From the NCBI GenBank assembly GCA_900169235.1, contig FWCC01000137.1, positions 310,001-374,000 of the forward strand: a stretch of DNA of 64,000 nucleotides, given 5' to 3'. Below are positions 1 through 12,234 of the stretch, in pieces; the stretch's first letter is position 1; every line of letters starts with the position of its first letter. The translations under genes and the position numbers were made by a program. Origin of the DNA: Zarea fungicola (taxonomy: Eukaryota; Ascomycota; Sordariomycetes; Hypocreales; Cordycipitaceae). Below the pieces are notes generated by a model. That model did not search any database, was not told the origin of the DNA, and was given only the letters and a program-made list of their open reading frames with translations.

Positions 1-620
1 CTCAAGAGGAGATTGACAAGGTCACTGGCGGTCGTAGGCTGCCGGGATTTGATGATCGCGACAGCCTGCCGTACGTGAACAACTTGGTCCAGGAAGCACT
101 GCGGTGGTGTCCTGTTGCACCAATGGGCGTACCCCATAGAGCTGACGAGGATATTGCATACGACGGCTATGTCATACCAAACGGGTCGTATTTGCTTCCC
201 GCGGCATGGTGGCTATGTCATGATCCTGCTGTTTATCACGATCCAGAGACATTCGATCCGGCGCGTTACTCTGAGCCTCACAACGAGCCGCTTCCAGACT
301 TCGTGTTCGGCTTCGGCCGGAGAAAATGTCCTGGTCTCCATTTAGCAGACGCGAGTCTTTTTATTGCCATAGCCAGGATGTTATCGGCATTTAATGTCAC
401 AAAGGCGTTGGATGCAAATGGGCAAGAGGTCGAAGTAGAGCTCAGAGTAAAGCCTGGCATCGTTGCGAGCCCGGAAGACTTTCAGTATAGGCTTACGGCT
501 AGAAGTACCGAGCTCGCACGCGCTATTAGAGAGCAAGACCTGGGGCCGGCCGAGGCAGACAGCCATGCTGGCCTTCTTCGAGAACCGGTTAGCCACTTCA
601 TAAAGCTGGGCGATAAATAA
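1..620 (+). CDS. Cytochrome P450, C-terminal part (5' truncated by window)
   Basis: The open frame enters from the left edge (codons in phase from position 3) and stops at 618-620, giving about 205 residues of the C-terminal part of a cytochrome P450. Visible landmarks in order are the K-helix ExxR (in QEALRW), a PERF-like stretch (FDPARY), and the heme-binding loop FGFGRRKCPG with the cysteine that ligates the iron. The spacing fits a microsomal class-II fungal P450, resembling the family that includes O-methylsterigmatocystin oxidoreductase-like enzymes; the N-terminal membrane anchor lies outside the window. The substrate cannot be told. The GTG at 75 is internal, not a start. The next gene on the same strand, an MFS transporter, is 2.4 kb away, so a biosynthetic cluster is possible but not shown. 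Confidence 0.9.
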   Translation, partial: QEEIDKVTGGRRLPGFDDRDSLPYVNNLVQEALRWCPVAPMGVPHRADEDIAYDGYVIPNGSYLLPAAWWLCHDPAVYHDPETFDPARYSEPHNEPLPDFVFGFGRRKCPGLHLADASLFIAIARMLSAFNVTKALDANGQEVEVELRVKPGIVASPEDFQYRLTARSTELARAIREQDLGPAEADSHAGLLREPVSHFIKLGDK

Positions 621-3074
621 AGGACCGCCTACACAGTCAATTCGCTTCAGAATAGGCTAAATCTATTCGTTCCTGGCACTCAATATTGCTCTTCCTTTTC
701 GTAATTCAATTAATGATTAGGGGAAAATTAGTCGCCGTGTGTTCTATATAATGAAGTCTGCCTGTGTGAAGCTGTTGGCATCAGACTTGGAGTTTGGGCA
801 GGGCTGCCTCTGTAAATACAGCGCAATATCGACCAACAAAACCCTGGGTTCAAATCCTACAATCGCCAACGGCGACGGAAACCAGCAGTTGCGCAATTTG
901 TCCAGTGAAGTTGGGGCGCCCGGTTAGGACTAATTCGAGAACGGTGGGAATGGACAAGACATCTGCCGTCCGACGGCTGACGTGCTCGTTGCGAAAAATG
1001 TCGGCGCCGATCAGGGCTCATGGCATTGTACATTCTAATGGCAAATTCGGTCCCAAGTACGCCGATTTATCATGGGGAATTGGTTAGCCAACAGATTAGT
1101 GGCTTGTGCAAGGGTCAAAAGCAAGTTCTACTTTCCTACTAAAAAGACAAGCAGGCGTTCCTTAGACGCCAGAAAAAGAAATCGTACAACAGACATTATG
1201 GGATGACAAGTGGCATCTACGAAGGATCGCCTTTACAGTCCGTAGTACTTGGAGCCAACTTGCCATGTAACATATGACTGCTCGCCCGCAGATTGTTGAG
1301 AAGCCCACGTACAAGCCATACGACACCCGCGAGCGCGCCTGATTGGCATTTGCTCTTTTCATCATATGTATCGTACGCAAGGGATACCCAGGCTAAGGCG
1401 CGGAGCGCAGTGTACCGAAAAAGGAAAACCGCCGCCTAAAATGGCACAAGCAAAGAGTTGAATCACGGCAATATGGTTCTTGGTCGCACGCTGTCGCTCT
1501 TTGGTTGGTAATAAGTTTTGGGACATGAGCTTTGACAATGAGGCAATGCTGAAGCGGACTTTTCAAGAAGCAAATAAACTGTCACAAAGCAGCCCAGTTC
1601 GCATTTGATAATCAACTTTTTAGGCGTATTTTTTTTACTATTCCCCCCCCACACCAGAAAAATGCTCGCCGATCTCTCTGTCATCCCTTGCATTCAACTA
1701 ACAGCTCAGGAGCGTGTTGGAGACCGCGATCGCGAGTGTCCCTCGGCCACGGTACCTTGACGACGAGGAAGGCGAAACAAAGTCTTTACCAACTAGGTTA
1801 GCAATTGAAAATCTAAGCTGCGATTTCTCTGGCGGCAATGTCTCGAAGCGAAACGCGCCGACAAGTTGGGTCGTCCTCCACTCTTTTTGCTTTCTTGCCC
1901 TAGTATTGCTTTTTTTCGCTTCCCTTGCCTTGCCTCCCTCGCCTCGCCTGTTGTCCCCTTTGAGACGAAATGCAGTTTTCTTGTATCGCATACCGTGCTC
2001 GGAAAGTTCACTGTCTCGGCACCGCATTTTGAGGTCCCATTCTATAGTCCACCTTTCTTTTCCCCTGTCGCATTGTCGATCTAACTGTTTCACCGGGCAG
2101 GGCAGTCTTTGTATTCGCCCTCCCTTGCCAAAGGAAGCTCCTCAGAGGACAGCAGAGGGTCTCTTCTTCACAGAGGAAGACAATACTAGGCCTATCCAGG
2201 CATGTGAAAGAGACGCTTTCAGTGTTGGCCGTTTTATTGTTCACCTCATTCCCATCCTACGCCTGCCATGGCTGTCCTTTGTCTATGAGGGTGTGATGGA
2301 GGGCTCGGCATTGGTTTCTTCATACCTGCTCCTCTCTAATACCATTTCGTGTAAATCCGTTCAGTTACGTTGGAGTGAATTCATGGCAAACATGCCACCC
2401 AATTGATGACAGAGATGGCTATGTGTTTCATCCAGGTTGTGCCAAGCTCGTACATGGTTCCTAGCTGTCATTCTGTCCGTTGTTGCTTTTTCCCCTCCTC
2501 TCTCTCTTTACTTTTCCTTCTTTCTTTTTTCCCATTCTATTTCGGGTTACAATCGCCCATCTGGCGTCGTATAGGAAGTTTATTTTATTCTTCCTTTTCC
2601 AGGTCGTCTCTCGCCTGCAGGCTAATGCAAGCCAAGAGACGCGCTCTCAGATGCACGGGCACCTCTTCGCAGCGACTGTCTCCAACCATCTCACACACAA
2701 AAGGCCGTACCCCAGTGCTCAAGCGTTGCTGCTGTCTCTGTCCATTTTTTTGTTTCGACGCCAAACTCTCAGCCAAACCGCGTATCCTCTTAAGCACAAA
2801 GAAAAACGCCAATTTGCTTTTTGTGGCCGCGCCAGCTACCCAACGGGGAAAAAATTTGGACCCAGCTCGGATCACGGACAGTTGGACGGCGGAGGAGGGG
2901 GGTTACTGATCTTCTTTCCTTTTGAGGAACACTTGATTCTTTATTTTTAACACTTTCAATTTCCTGTTTCCGTTCAATTCATTTGCTTGATTTGTTTTGT
3001 TTTCGTCGCTTTTGTTTTGCTTACACCACTCTGCCTTAACTCTTGTCCCTCGTTACCAGCACACTTCACACAAA
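621..3074. other. Intergenic region, probable promoter and leader of the MFS gene
   Basis: No protein family is recognisable. Overlapping open frames on both strands at 1698-2406 have no domain and look like chance products of a CT-rich stretch. Pyrimidine-rich runs at about 1880-1960, 2480-2600 and 2940-3060 are typical of transcription-start regions and leaders in filamentous fungi. A 3' tRNA-like string near 848-870 has no matching acceptor arm. Confidence 0.5.
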
Positions 3075-5082
3075 ATGCGCAACATGATGGAATCAAGTCG
3101 AGGAACAGGCCTCGGGGTCACCATGCCGGCAAGGGTGCACTCGCCGTGGCCGCGAGCCCATCAGAGCCCGACGCCATCGCCGACATTTCCTCCTCCTCCT
3201 CTTCCAGGGGGGTTGCCGGGCTTCGTCAATAGCAGTTCCAACTTTACAATACCAGCCTCAAACAGCAGTCACACGCGAAAGGCGTCGGCAGGATCATGGT
3301 CGACGCACAAGAATATTAAATACGGAAGAGGGAAATATTCAGATGTGGAGCTCATGCCACAACCGAGTGACGACTCTGACGATCCTTTGGTAGGTTTGGA
3401 ACCAAATCAAAATTTCACAAGGACCGTACTTACACAATTGTTTCTTCTTTACATTGTAGAACTGGCCAAGATGGAGAAAGGACCTCAATCTCGCCGCACT
3501 GCTCTCCGTAGTTGGCCTTGTCGGTGCCATGAAGACTGTGTTTCTGACGACCAACTCCATTGCAGCAAAACACTACAGCAAGTCCCACGTTGCCATTGCT
3601 GCGTTGACGGGTGTGCCTCTGATGCTGTCTTCTGTGACGGGCGTAGCTGCCTGCGTTGTTGCACGTGTCTGGGGTCGTCGTCCAGTATACCTGCTTGCCA
3701 CAACACTGCTCTTCGTCGGGTCAATATGGAACACGACAGCCGGCGATAGCTACGGTTCCTGTATGGGCGCCCGAGTCGTTCAAGGACTTGGCTGGGGTGT
3801 TTTCGACACTCTGATCATGACATCCATACAAGACACCTATTTTGTAAGTCACTTTATGAAGAAAAACAAAAGCCCATTTTCCTAATGTAGCGTCTCTTCA
3901 CTCCAGGAACATCAGCGCAACCTCCGCATAACTCTCTACAACGTCCTAAACATTGCCACAACCTGGGGCAGCCCGCTCATCGGGGGCGCCATCTCAACCG
4001 CCCTCCACCACCCCACGGCCAGCAGCGAGGAGGTCGACATTGTCAGCCAGTTCCGCGTCATCAGCGGCCTCTTCCTCCTCGCCATCCCTCTGATATGCCT
4101 CGCCGCGCCGGAGACGGCCTTTGACCGGTCCCGCGCCGCCGCCGCCCCGACGCCCATGTCCGGCTTCACCCTCTCGCGGCGCTGGCAGCCCTGGCGCGCC
4201 AAGCACCGCCTCACGCGCGCCCACGTCCTCGCGTACCTGCACGACCTGCGCCCCGTCTCCTTCCACGGCTACCGCACGCGCACCATCCTGCTGCAGATCC
4301 CCCGCGCCCTCCTCGCGCCGACCACCCTGCTCGTCTTTTTGCTGAGCTGCGTCCCCGTCGCCGCGCTCTGGGGCCTGTCGGGGTCGCTGTCGCTGCTCCT
4401 CGCGCCGGAGCCCGTGGGCGCATCCCCGGCGGCGCTGGGCACCGTCATGACGGGTCCCTGGATCCTGCCCACCTTTGTCGTGGCGTCGCTCGCGCTGTAC
4501 AAAGGCGTGCACCTGCAGTTTACGCAGCTCGCCAACTGCCTCGTCGTGTGCGGCGGGTCGTCCCTCGCGCTGGTTGGTATATTTTCCTTTGGGCTCGGTG
4601 TGAACAACTTCATGGCCGCTACAACAACATCATCGTCGTCGTCGTCGTCGTCGCTGTTTTCCGCCGACGGAGCCGGACAGCTCAGCTTCGCGCTCATGTC
4701 GTTCCAGCTCGCCATCCTCGCCGCCGGCACCGCCGTCCTCGACGCCGCGACAAGGCCGAGCCTCGCCCCCTCCGCGTCCTTTACCTCGTCCAACATGGCC
4801 ATTGCCCTTCGCTGCATCGGCGACATGACCACGGGCGTGATTGCCCTGCGCAGCCTCGCGGCGGGCGCGTTCGCCGTGGGCATCCCCGCCGCCGTGGCGC
4901 ACCCCGGCGGGCTCAGGGCCGTGGCGCTGGCGCTGGGCGGCGCGCAGATTGTCGTCTCGGCGGGCATCGTCGCGCTGCGGTGCTGCGTGGACGAGTCCAT
5001 CTGGCGGGCGGATGGCAAGGTCATGGGGCTCGTGGACCTGAGCAGCTTGAAGCTCTCGATTAGCTTCTTCGACACGGACTGA
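3075..5082 (+). CDS. MFS transporter, three exons
   Basis: Spliced model join(3075..3389, 3460..3843, 3907..5082), 624 residues. The first splice restores the diagnostic fungal MFS string DPLNWPRWRK: DPL ends exon 1 and NWP begins exon 2. Both introns have consensus donors (GTAGGT, GTAAGT). A long soluble N-terminus of about 105 residues, rich in Ser and Pro, precedes about 12 hydrophobic segments. The A-loop motif is seen as VARVWGRRPVY. Exon 3 is markedly GC-rich and carries a TCG run at 4632-4652 that encodes a polyserine loop between two helices. The protein most likely sits in the plasma membrane as a proton-coupled drug or metabolite transporter, but the substrate is unknown. I chose ATG 3075 because it follows a CT-rich leader and an AACAAA-like context; ATG 3084 is an alternative. 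Confidence 0.88.
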
Positions 5083-5976
5083 AGAGAGCCTACCTACATA
5101 CACACCTACTCCTTCCTCTTGTTCCCATCCACGCTCCAACTATAAAGACCTCTGAGAGGTATTAATGTCTTCTTCTTTCCCATTTCTTTCTCATCTGGTA
5201 TTTCTTTCATGGCGTTTACTTGTGGCTGGTTTACAAAAAGGCGTCTTGGAACTGGGCTGTTATACCACTGAGAAAAGAGTTGTCTTTTTGTTTTCATTCT
5301 TCCCCTCCTTGGATAACCCAACATGTATTACTTTTTGGACACTTTTCTGCTTTTCCCTTTTCATCTTTGAGGCTTTGCTTCACCGTACGCACATCCCCAG
5401 CACAGAGCCAAGATTCATCACCACTGGCCGCCGACAATTTTCCATCTGTTCCTCACAAACTCTAGACGCCAAAATTTCCTTCTCTCACGATCAACTTCTT
5501 CCCAACTTTTGTTACGACACATCATGCTTCACTGTTTCATGAATTTACTAGCCTGCTTGGGCAAGTGTTTACGCTCTACGCCTTGTTTTTACGATGTTTA
5601 TGATGTGCTTCTCAGCACCCATACCCCACGCTCCTTTTATGATTGACAAGATCGTTATTCCCCCAAAAGTCCGTATGCGATGCGGCTTCTCCCACCCTAC
5701 TACAGTCTTTCCGAGACCAGACTTGTTTCCTAATTTTATTACAATATAAAAAATGTACACTAGCTCCAAATTCAGTCTCGTACTGCCATGGTATTGCAGA
5801 TATCAATGACTTATAAGCAACTATTTATAAATCATTGCCGAAATAAAAGTCCAATTAATTTATGCATTACTATACCAAGACTAACATCTGGCCATGTCAT
5901 AACAACGTAAAAGCGCAGGCTTGTTACTACTATTGTCGCTAGTTTCAAAACAACACCCTGCCACCATTCCTCTCCT
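5083..5976. other. Convergent intergenic region (two 3' UTRs)
   Basis: This lies between the ends of the MFS gene (plus) and the GPCR gene (minus). It is T-rich and A-rich with no coding signal. It probably holds the 3' untranslated regions and poly(A) sites of both genes. Confidence 0.5.
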
Positions 5977-7637
5977 TTATACAACTGGCGGCGTGCTCGT
6001 GCCTTGGGACTTTGATAGTCGCTGCAACTCAATATCACTACTTATGGTTCTCGAATCGCCGTCGCCTATAGATGTCTCGCTAGGACAGCTCCCAAACCGC
6101 CTGGCATCGACCGCTGCCGCCGCTGCGTAGCTGACTCTAGCAGCCGTGCGGTTGGCGCTGTCCTGCCGCAGCCTCACAATCGCCTCCTCCGCGGCCGCCG
6201 ACGCCGCCGTGTTACGGCGATGGCGCTGGAATACATTCCAGCTGGTGCAGAAGAAGATGATGGAGTTCCAGAGTCCCTGTAGCGGAAGCACGGCGGCCGT
6301 CGCGACGTGGTATTCGTACGGGGACGTGCCGTTGATCCAGCTGTGGATGCGATTCAGACTGCTGGGAATCCAGGTGACGAGAACGCTAATCGCGAATAAA
6401 AAACTGGTCCGCAGGTATGCGCGCTTGACGGGATCGGCAACCACGAATCGTCGGGCCGCTCTCTTTGTCCCCTTCCAGGCCTTCTTCGCCGGCGATGGCT
6501 TCGCTTTGCTTTGCTTCTGTATCGGCGATTCCACCGTGGAAAAGTAGTTACCGAATGCTCTGGGAACATGAGTAGGGGAGTGCTCAAATACACTTTGGGT
6601 GGGGGTTTGGGTATCAATTTCGGTGAGGGGATGCCTCTTAGGCGGTGTCAGGACTGGAGGCGACTGGATAGCGCCTGACGTAGACGTGATTTGAACTTCA
6701 GTGACTACGGTTCCATAGTATCCGTCGACTTCGTCGTTGCGCGTCTGTGGCAGTTAGTTTTGGCTCATCGTCTTTCCGGGTCTTTCGGGAAAAGCTCCAC
6801 CTACTACGTCAATGATTTGCGCGTCCTCGCTGGTAGACAACGTCAAGCTGCGGAGCCTATCTCTTGAGCGAAAGACGTGGAATCCAACCAAGCCGTAGCA
6901 CAGGAGCGAGCCGGCAAGGCAGATCCAGATGAGCATATAATAAGTGTAGATTCGAATGTCGTCCCACTTGCTGTCAACCCAGCACCAAATCTAGCGAGGC
7001 TTGATCAGTTGCCAATTCTGGCATACATCTTGTTGTACTTACAGTCGCTTCTCCATATATAGGGCCACGGTCTCCCGCCTTTGCCAGCAGTAGCGAGATT
7101 GCAATGACAAACGGTCCGCCATAACAGACTAGACAGTATACCCACCACCACCGAGAAAAGGAATCCGGTGTGGCGCGAAAGTAAAAGACGAGTAGGACGT
7201 TGATTGCCATGGCCATGGACCACCACGGGTCCGACTGCATGAACCTAGAGCAAGCCCAGCATCAGCATCAACATTATCCATTTTGCAAAGTTTTGGGTGC
7301 AGCAAAAGACTTACATCTCAAACAAGAAGCTCTGTGTCCGGCAGAGAGCCGACTGCTTGCCAGCTCTCAGCCCGTCAAAGGCAATAATGGTTGCGACGCT
7401 CGCGCCAACATTCGAGACACTAGCAAACACAATGAAGGTGTTTTGGACATTGCGCACCTTGGGAAAGGCGTAGTAGGCAATGAAGATGAAGATGACCGCG
7501 ACCAGGCTGATGATGCCTCCTATGCGCTCAAGCCGCACTAGCACGTGGATCTGTTGGGGAGTAAAGTCCTCCATGACTGCGATTTGTTCGTTTCCCATAT
7601 CGAATTCGAGACGCAATGGCGCTGCGTGGAGGACCAA
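5977..7637 (-). CDS. cAMP-receptor-like (Git3/Dicty_CAR family) G-protein-coupled receptor
   Basis: Spliced model complement(join(5977..6744, 6805..6990, 7043..7244, 7315..7637)), 492 residues. Seven hydrophobic helices are visible: two in exon 1 (IGGIISLVAVIFIF, IVFASVSNVGASVA), two in exon 2, one in exon 3 (YMLIWICLAGSLLCYG) and two in exon 4 (FLFAISVLVTWIPSSLNRI, AAVLPLQGLWNSIIFF). A long basic third cytoplasmic loop lies between helices 5 and 6. The junction exon 2/exon 3 restores the motif ATIWCWV typical of cAMP-receptor-like GPCRs. These fungal receptors couple to heterotrimeric G proteins and the cAMP pathway; the ligand is unknown. The donor of intron 3 could be 6804 or 6807 (one codon difference). 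The start could also be the internal Met at 7598. The gene has a long CT-rich upstream region. Confidence 0.87.
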
Positions 7638-10440
7638 GAAATGTATAGTAGTTTGAAGTGATGGTATTGGATATTCGGAGATAGAAGCCGAAGAAGCCCT
7701 TTGTCTTTTGTCGCCGTCTGAGCTGGCGATGACGTTGTCCCGTTGTCAAATATCTCCAGGTTATATGTACTTTTGGCCGATTGTTCAGCTCACGGCTGTC
7801 TGCTCAATCTCTGGTAACACACACCGCCAGACCCAAGTCGAGCAGCTATCGTGGCAGAGCCAAGGGGAGAAAGGAGGGGGGTGCTCGTGTCAGAAGACGG
7901 ATTCGGCAGAATAGAATCAAAATAAATTAAACTGCGATATCAGACTCGATCGAGAGATACGGATAGTAGCGGCGCAAAAATTCGGTATAGCTGCCGCAAT
8001 AAAAACGAACGGAAATGAGACGAGTGTAGTCGGGGCGGGTGGTGGGCGGTGCTGCCGTCGCAAGAGGAAGGGAATCAGTGTATGTAGCCGTCCGTCTGCA
8101 GTCGAGTGCTCCGAGTCCCATCTCTCTCTCTCAAACACACTCTCTCCTTATCCGATGATGACAAGAGTCCAGTTTCGGTGGCGGCGCAAAAATACGGGAG
8201 GGAGTGGAAATGACAATGGGCAAGAGATGGGATGACGAGGCAGTCGCAACAGCAGCAACAGCGCGCGCAGCCCAAGCGGGAAAAGAAAAATGCCAAAGAA
8301 ACTAAACCCAATACCCTTTTCTCTTGTCTAGAAAAGAAATTGAGAGAGAGCGTAATATTCTCTTTTTTTTTCTTCTTTCTTTTCAGTTTCTGTCGTGACA
8401 CCACCGCTAACGAAACTTGGTGTAATCTCCTCCCTCTTGGCTGAATCCTCTCCACACTCTCTACTCTCCAAATTGCTTGACTTCTTGGTTGCTGTACTTT
8501 CTTGTGACACCCCACGGATGCACCTGGCCGTGGCGAGGTCGGTGTGCGTGTTATGAGTGGCGAATAGAGGTAGAAGATGCCCCAAGTCTACCTATACAAA
8601 AATATCGAGTGCAGGCACGGGTGGCTGCGTCCAAGTAAACGAGACCGTCCGTGTAGAGCGAGGCGGTGTTTACCCAGTTCACGGTAAAAGATTAAACAAA
8701 AAAAGGTATTGTTCCAACAAAGGGTTGGAAAGAGGTGACGGCTTGATCGATCGATATAAGATTTGCTCGTTTTGCAACTGTCAAGAGCGACATCACCGCA
8801 AGTGACCAAATTTTGCTGTCCCGCCCGTCTCTCAAGTATCCCATGTTTGTCGACGATATTCGTCCAAGCGCTCTTTCCGGCGTGGTGTACGACAGCCAGA
8901 TGAAGGGCTCGAGCTACATGATTGTCCTATTGTCTAGAATAGCAGAGGTGGGAAAAAATAGAAAACCATGAAAAGAGGCTGCTTTCGCCGCCTTTGCGTT
9001 TCCCATTTTCTTTGTCTCCTTTGTCCCTCTTCCTCGGCAGTGGGTTAGGTGGTGTGATGAAGATTGGGAGCCTGGCTTGGTGGCTTTTCGTGAGCTGAAA
9101 GTCAGCAGCACACACACCAAAAAAAAAGCGACAACAACCGTTACTACTTTTGGTGTAGCACCGAGTTATTAATTGGCACATGGGAGGATGATGGGCTTGT
9201 TACGCCACATCCCCGCGTGCAACGTGGTGGGAAATGATTTTCATATTGGGGGCAGTCTGGCTAGTACTGCGAAAGAATCCTACCCTTTGCTACAAGTTTA
9301 ATTTAACCGTACCCCGGGATTTTCCAGTCGGCATTTGGTTTAGTTGTCTTCTAATCCCGGCTCTTACTCGTTCAGGCTCAGCCACCGATGCAAAAGCTGG
9401 GCATTGTCTTGGAAGTCGATAACGGCAAGCTTGCCGAAAAAGAATCAGCACCAAGACAGCCAGTCAGCCAGCTGAGTAGTAGTTAGTTGGCAAGTGCCAA
9501 GTCTGCATCGAGAGATGCCATTCTTCAAGAATAGATTCTAGTCTAATCTAATTTCTGCATCGTTCAAGATTAGGCGCCACGCTTTTCAGTCCTGGCTGTG
9601 CTACTGTTTACATGTACTTTGGCCGTCCAAGAATAACACCTCCTTGGCAACATTCTTCCACTTGCCGTTTAATTTAACTGCTTCTTTTGCTTCCACCTCT
9701 CTCTTGACTTTTCTCCTTTTTCGTGTCCTTTTTGTTAGAAAAAGAAAACGCCGGATAACAAACAAAATTGTAGGCGTGTCGTACAACGACCAGCCCGCCA
9801 CTTTCCTCCGAAATACCTCCATTTCTATTTTTGATGAGCGCCCCTTTTCATATTCCCTCACCGGTGACAGGCTTGCATCGAGATTAAACGCATGCGTGCA
9901 CGACTCCGAAGCCTCTTTATTTTATTGTTACTTTGGCGGATGCAATCCTCTCTGCCTCTTCCGTCTGAAGAGCGGTGTATGTGTGCTCCCGTCGAGGGCT
10001 CTCGAGTTTGTCGCCCCCTCCTAGCTGCATGCAAGTATTTCATTTCTCTTTGCGAAAAAGCTAATCTGCACAAATTCAGTAACAGCCTGGTCTGGGCGGT
10101 TGAGAAAGCGGTAAGTCTCTTGTCGCCTCAAATCTTGTCATGCTGTGTAACTTTAAGCCTTTGTCATGTGGGCTTGGCCTGCACATTATCCGTCAATAGC
10201 AGAACGAGACATTGGGACACAAAATTAAACATTGGAGAAGGTTTATTTTAGTAGAGTAGAAATGCAAAATAGTAAATAGTTCAAATGCAGCCATGATTAA
10301 AAATAGAGCAACGGTTCTGAAGCAAAAGCATCTCTCTAGTGCTGCCATCACACATATAGATCATGAAAAAAAATCTTGTCTACCCACACAGCCCATAAAC
10401 TAAAAATAGATGCAAAGCAAAATACTAAACCTGCCTCAAT
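7638..10440. other. Long upstream region of the GPCR gene, no gene seen
   Basis: About 2.8 kb between the GPCR start and the 3' end of the next minus-strand gene. GA-rich and CT-rich tracts occur near 8100-8400 (leader-like on the minus strand). Short open frames, for example at 9644-10024, show no domain, no convincing splice partners and no composition bias. I see no RNA gene or mobile element. Confidence 0.5.
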
Positions 10441-12234
10441 TTACAGGGTGTAGAGAAAGTCCGGTCTCATATCTCCGAGAGCCTCAATCTCCGCCTCCGT
10501 CTTGCCCTCAATAAGGTAATCCCGCTCACCCGCAAGACGCTTCTTGTTCTCTCTGTCGAGAAGCACTTGAAAGAGCAAGCTTCCTCCAAACATGGCAATC
10601 ACCAGGTAGCCAATAATGGTCGCATGGCCGGCAAAGAAACGCGGCCCGGCAAAGTACACATTGCTGCTCACAACTCCATTGAGGTTGCCCCAGCCAATGA
10701 CGAGTCCAAGGACAACACCTCGCTTGTACACACCCTCAACATTGTTGGCAACCCACGCAATGGTAAGCGAGATGCTTGGGTAGATGCCCAGGGCGCCGAG
10801 GAACGTGCCAATGTACTGCACCACGGGCCTGGTGCTGGCCATGACCATGACGAACCCAACCGCGCCGATGATGCCGCAGGCCATGTTGAAAATGCCTCGC
10901 CTGTTGACTCTATCAGACCAAAATCCAACAACCACCGTCATGATGGCGGCTACCACATAGGGCGGAACACTGAGAAGTTGATTCTTGACAATATCCGTCT
11001 TGGGGACAATGGCCATCCCCTGGATAATGGTGGGCAAGAACAGACTAAAAGCATAGAGTGGCATCAGAGGCCCCATGTAAATGAGCATACCGCAGTACGT
11101 CTTCCAGTCCTTCAATGCGTCCACGAGGTAGCTGGACTTGAAGTTTTCAGAGTGCGCAGAAGCCTGCTTGTCGTCTTGCAGGCGGCGCAAAACTCGGAAC
11201 CGGTCCTCTGGGCTCAGAAACTTGGCCTCGGAGGGAAAGTCGTCGACCATGAAAAAGGATGCCAGCGCAATCACCACCGTGATTGCGCCCTCAATAATGA
11301 AGATCCATGACCAGCCAGGGCGCCCACCAATGCCATTCATATTCTGGATAGCGGCCGCCAAGAGGCCACCAAAAGAACCCGAGATGGCGGCGGCAGAGAA
11401 GAAAATGGCGGCACGCACGCCGAATTCGCTTCGCTTGTACCAGCAGGAAAGATAATAGTTGATGCCGGGGAACAAGCCAGACTCCGTCATACCGAGAAAC
11501 CATCGGGCTGCCATCAACTCGGACCAGTTGCGCACAAAACCCATGCCAATCATGGTCGCACCCCAGAGGACCCTGCGCACAGCATATCTCGTTAGCATCT
11601 CCTCGGAAGCACTATCCAATCCACGTGGTACATGTTGGGAGGGGCATAAACGTGCTTCCAGGTAGTACTCACATGATGATGGGAATAAAAATGGAGGGCC
11701 GCAGACGTTTGAGTAGGACATTGCAAATGGGTTCAAAGAGGGCGTACGACACAAAGAAAATGGTGAGAGTCGCATTGTATTTAGTCGTAGAATGAATGCC
11801 AATGTCTGCCTCTAGATGGGCGATCTTGGCATTGCCGATATTTGTACGGTCAAGGAACGCAACCAAGTAAAGAAGCGACAACTATAAAGGTGTCAGTTTA
11901 TCCACTTCCGGACGTGCCCTTTCCCAATGAAAAAAACTTTTATCGAGAGTCTTGGGAATGTGACGTACCCACGGCATCAGCTTCCAATCTAGCTTCCATA
12001 ACAGTTTGCGCTCCTGAGAAACGTCGCGTGATTAGAATTGTTCGCTTCGAGATGACAAACCGCTGTGCGCGCGCGCGCCATTTCGAAAGTAGAGACTGAG
12101 GGCAAACTTACAATCTTGGCGCGCTCTTCAGGAGTGAGTCCAGCATCTGGGTCGACGAGCTGGCTGGTCTCTGTTCGCGAATCAGTCGCGGTGTCAAAGT
12201 CACCTTGCTTGTCGTTCTTTTCTTCGTCGCTCAT
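10441..12234 (-). CDS. MFS permease, anion:cation symporter type (Dal5/Tna1-like)
   Basis: Spliced model complement(join(10441..11572, 11673..11881, 11969..12013, 12112..12234)), 502 residues. A 45-bp exon encodes RKLLWKLDWKLMPW, which joined to LSLLYLVAFLDRTNIGNAKI gives the signature N-terminus of the allantoate/nicotinate permease group (TC 2.A.1.14). About twelve helices follow. Conserved features include GATMIGMGFVRNWSELMAARWFLGM over helices 3-4 and a cytoplasmic loop with RFRVLRRLQDDK. Members of this group import carboxylated compounds such as allantoate, nicotinate, pantothenate or biotin precursors; which one cannot be read here. The N-terminus before the first helix is hydrophilic. 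Intron 3 is phase 2, and splicing restores IIMVLWGATM. Confidence 0.92.

Noticed and set aside
840..872. tRNA-like 3' half (gggttcaaatcc followed by a possible acceptor strand)
   Set aside because: No complementary acceptor 5' strand, D-arm or anticodon arm at the right distance.
1698..2406. Overlapping long frames on both strands (230 and 131 codons)
   Set aside because: They lie in a CT-rich leader-like stretch, with no domain, no codon bias and no splice partners; strand-mirrored openness is expected from low-complexity sequence.
1..5082. Secondary-metabolite cluster suggested by P450 plus MFS
   Set aside because: No core synthase is visible, the spacing is large and the left part is outside the window; it cannot be supported from two genes.
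4269..5139. Long antisense frames across MFS exon 3
   Set aside because: Antisense shadows of GC-rich coding sequence; the plus-strand frame has membrane helices and family motifs.
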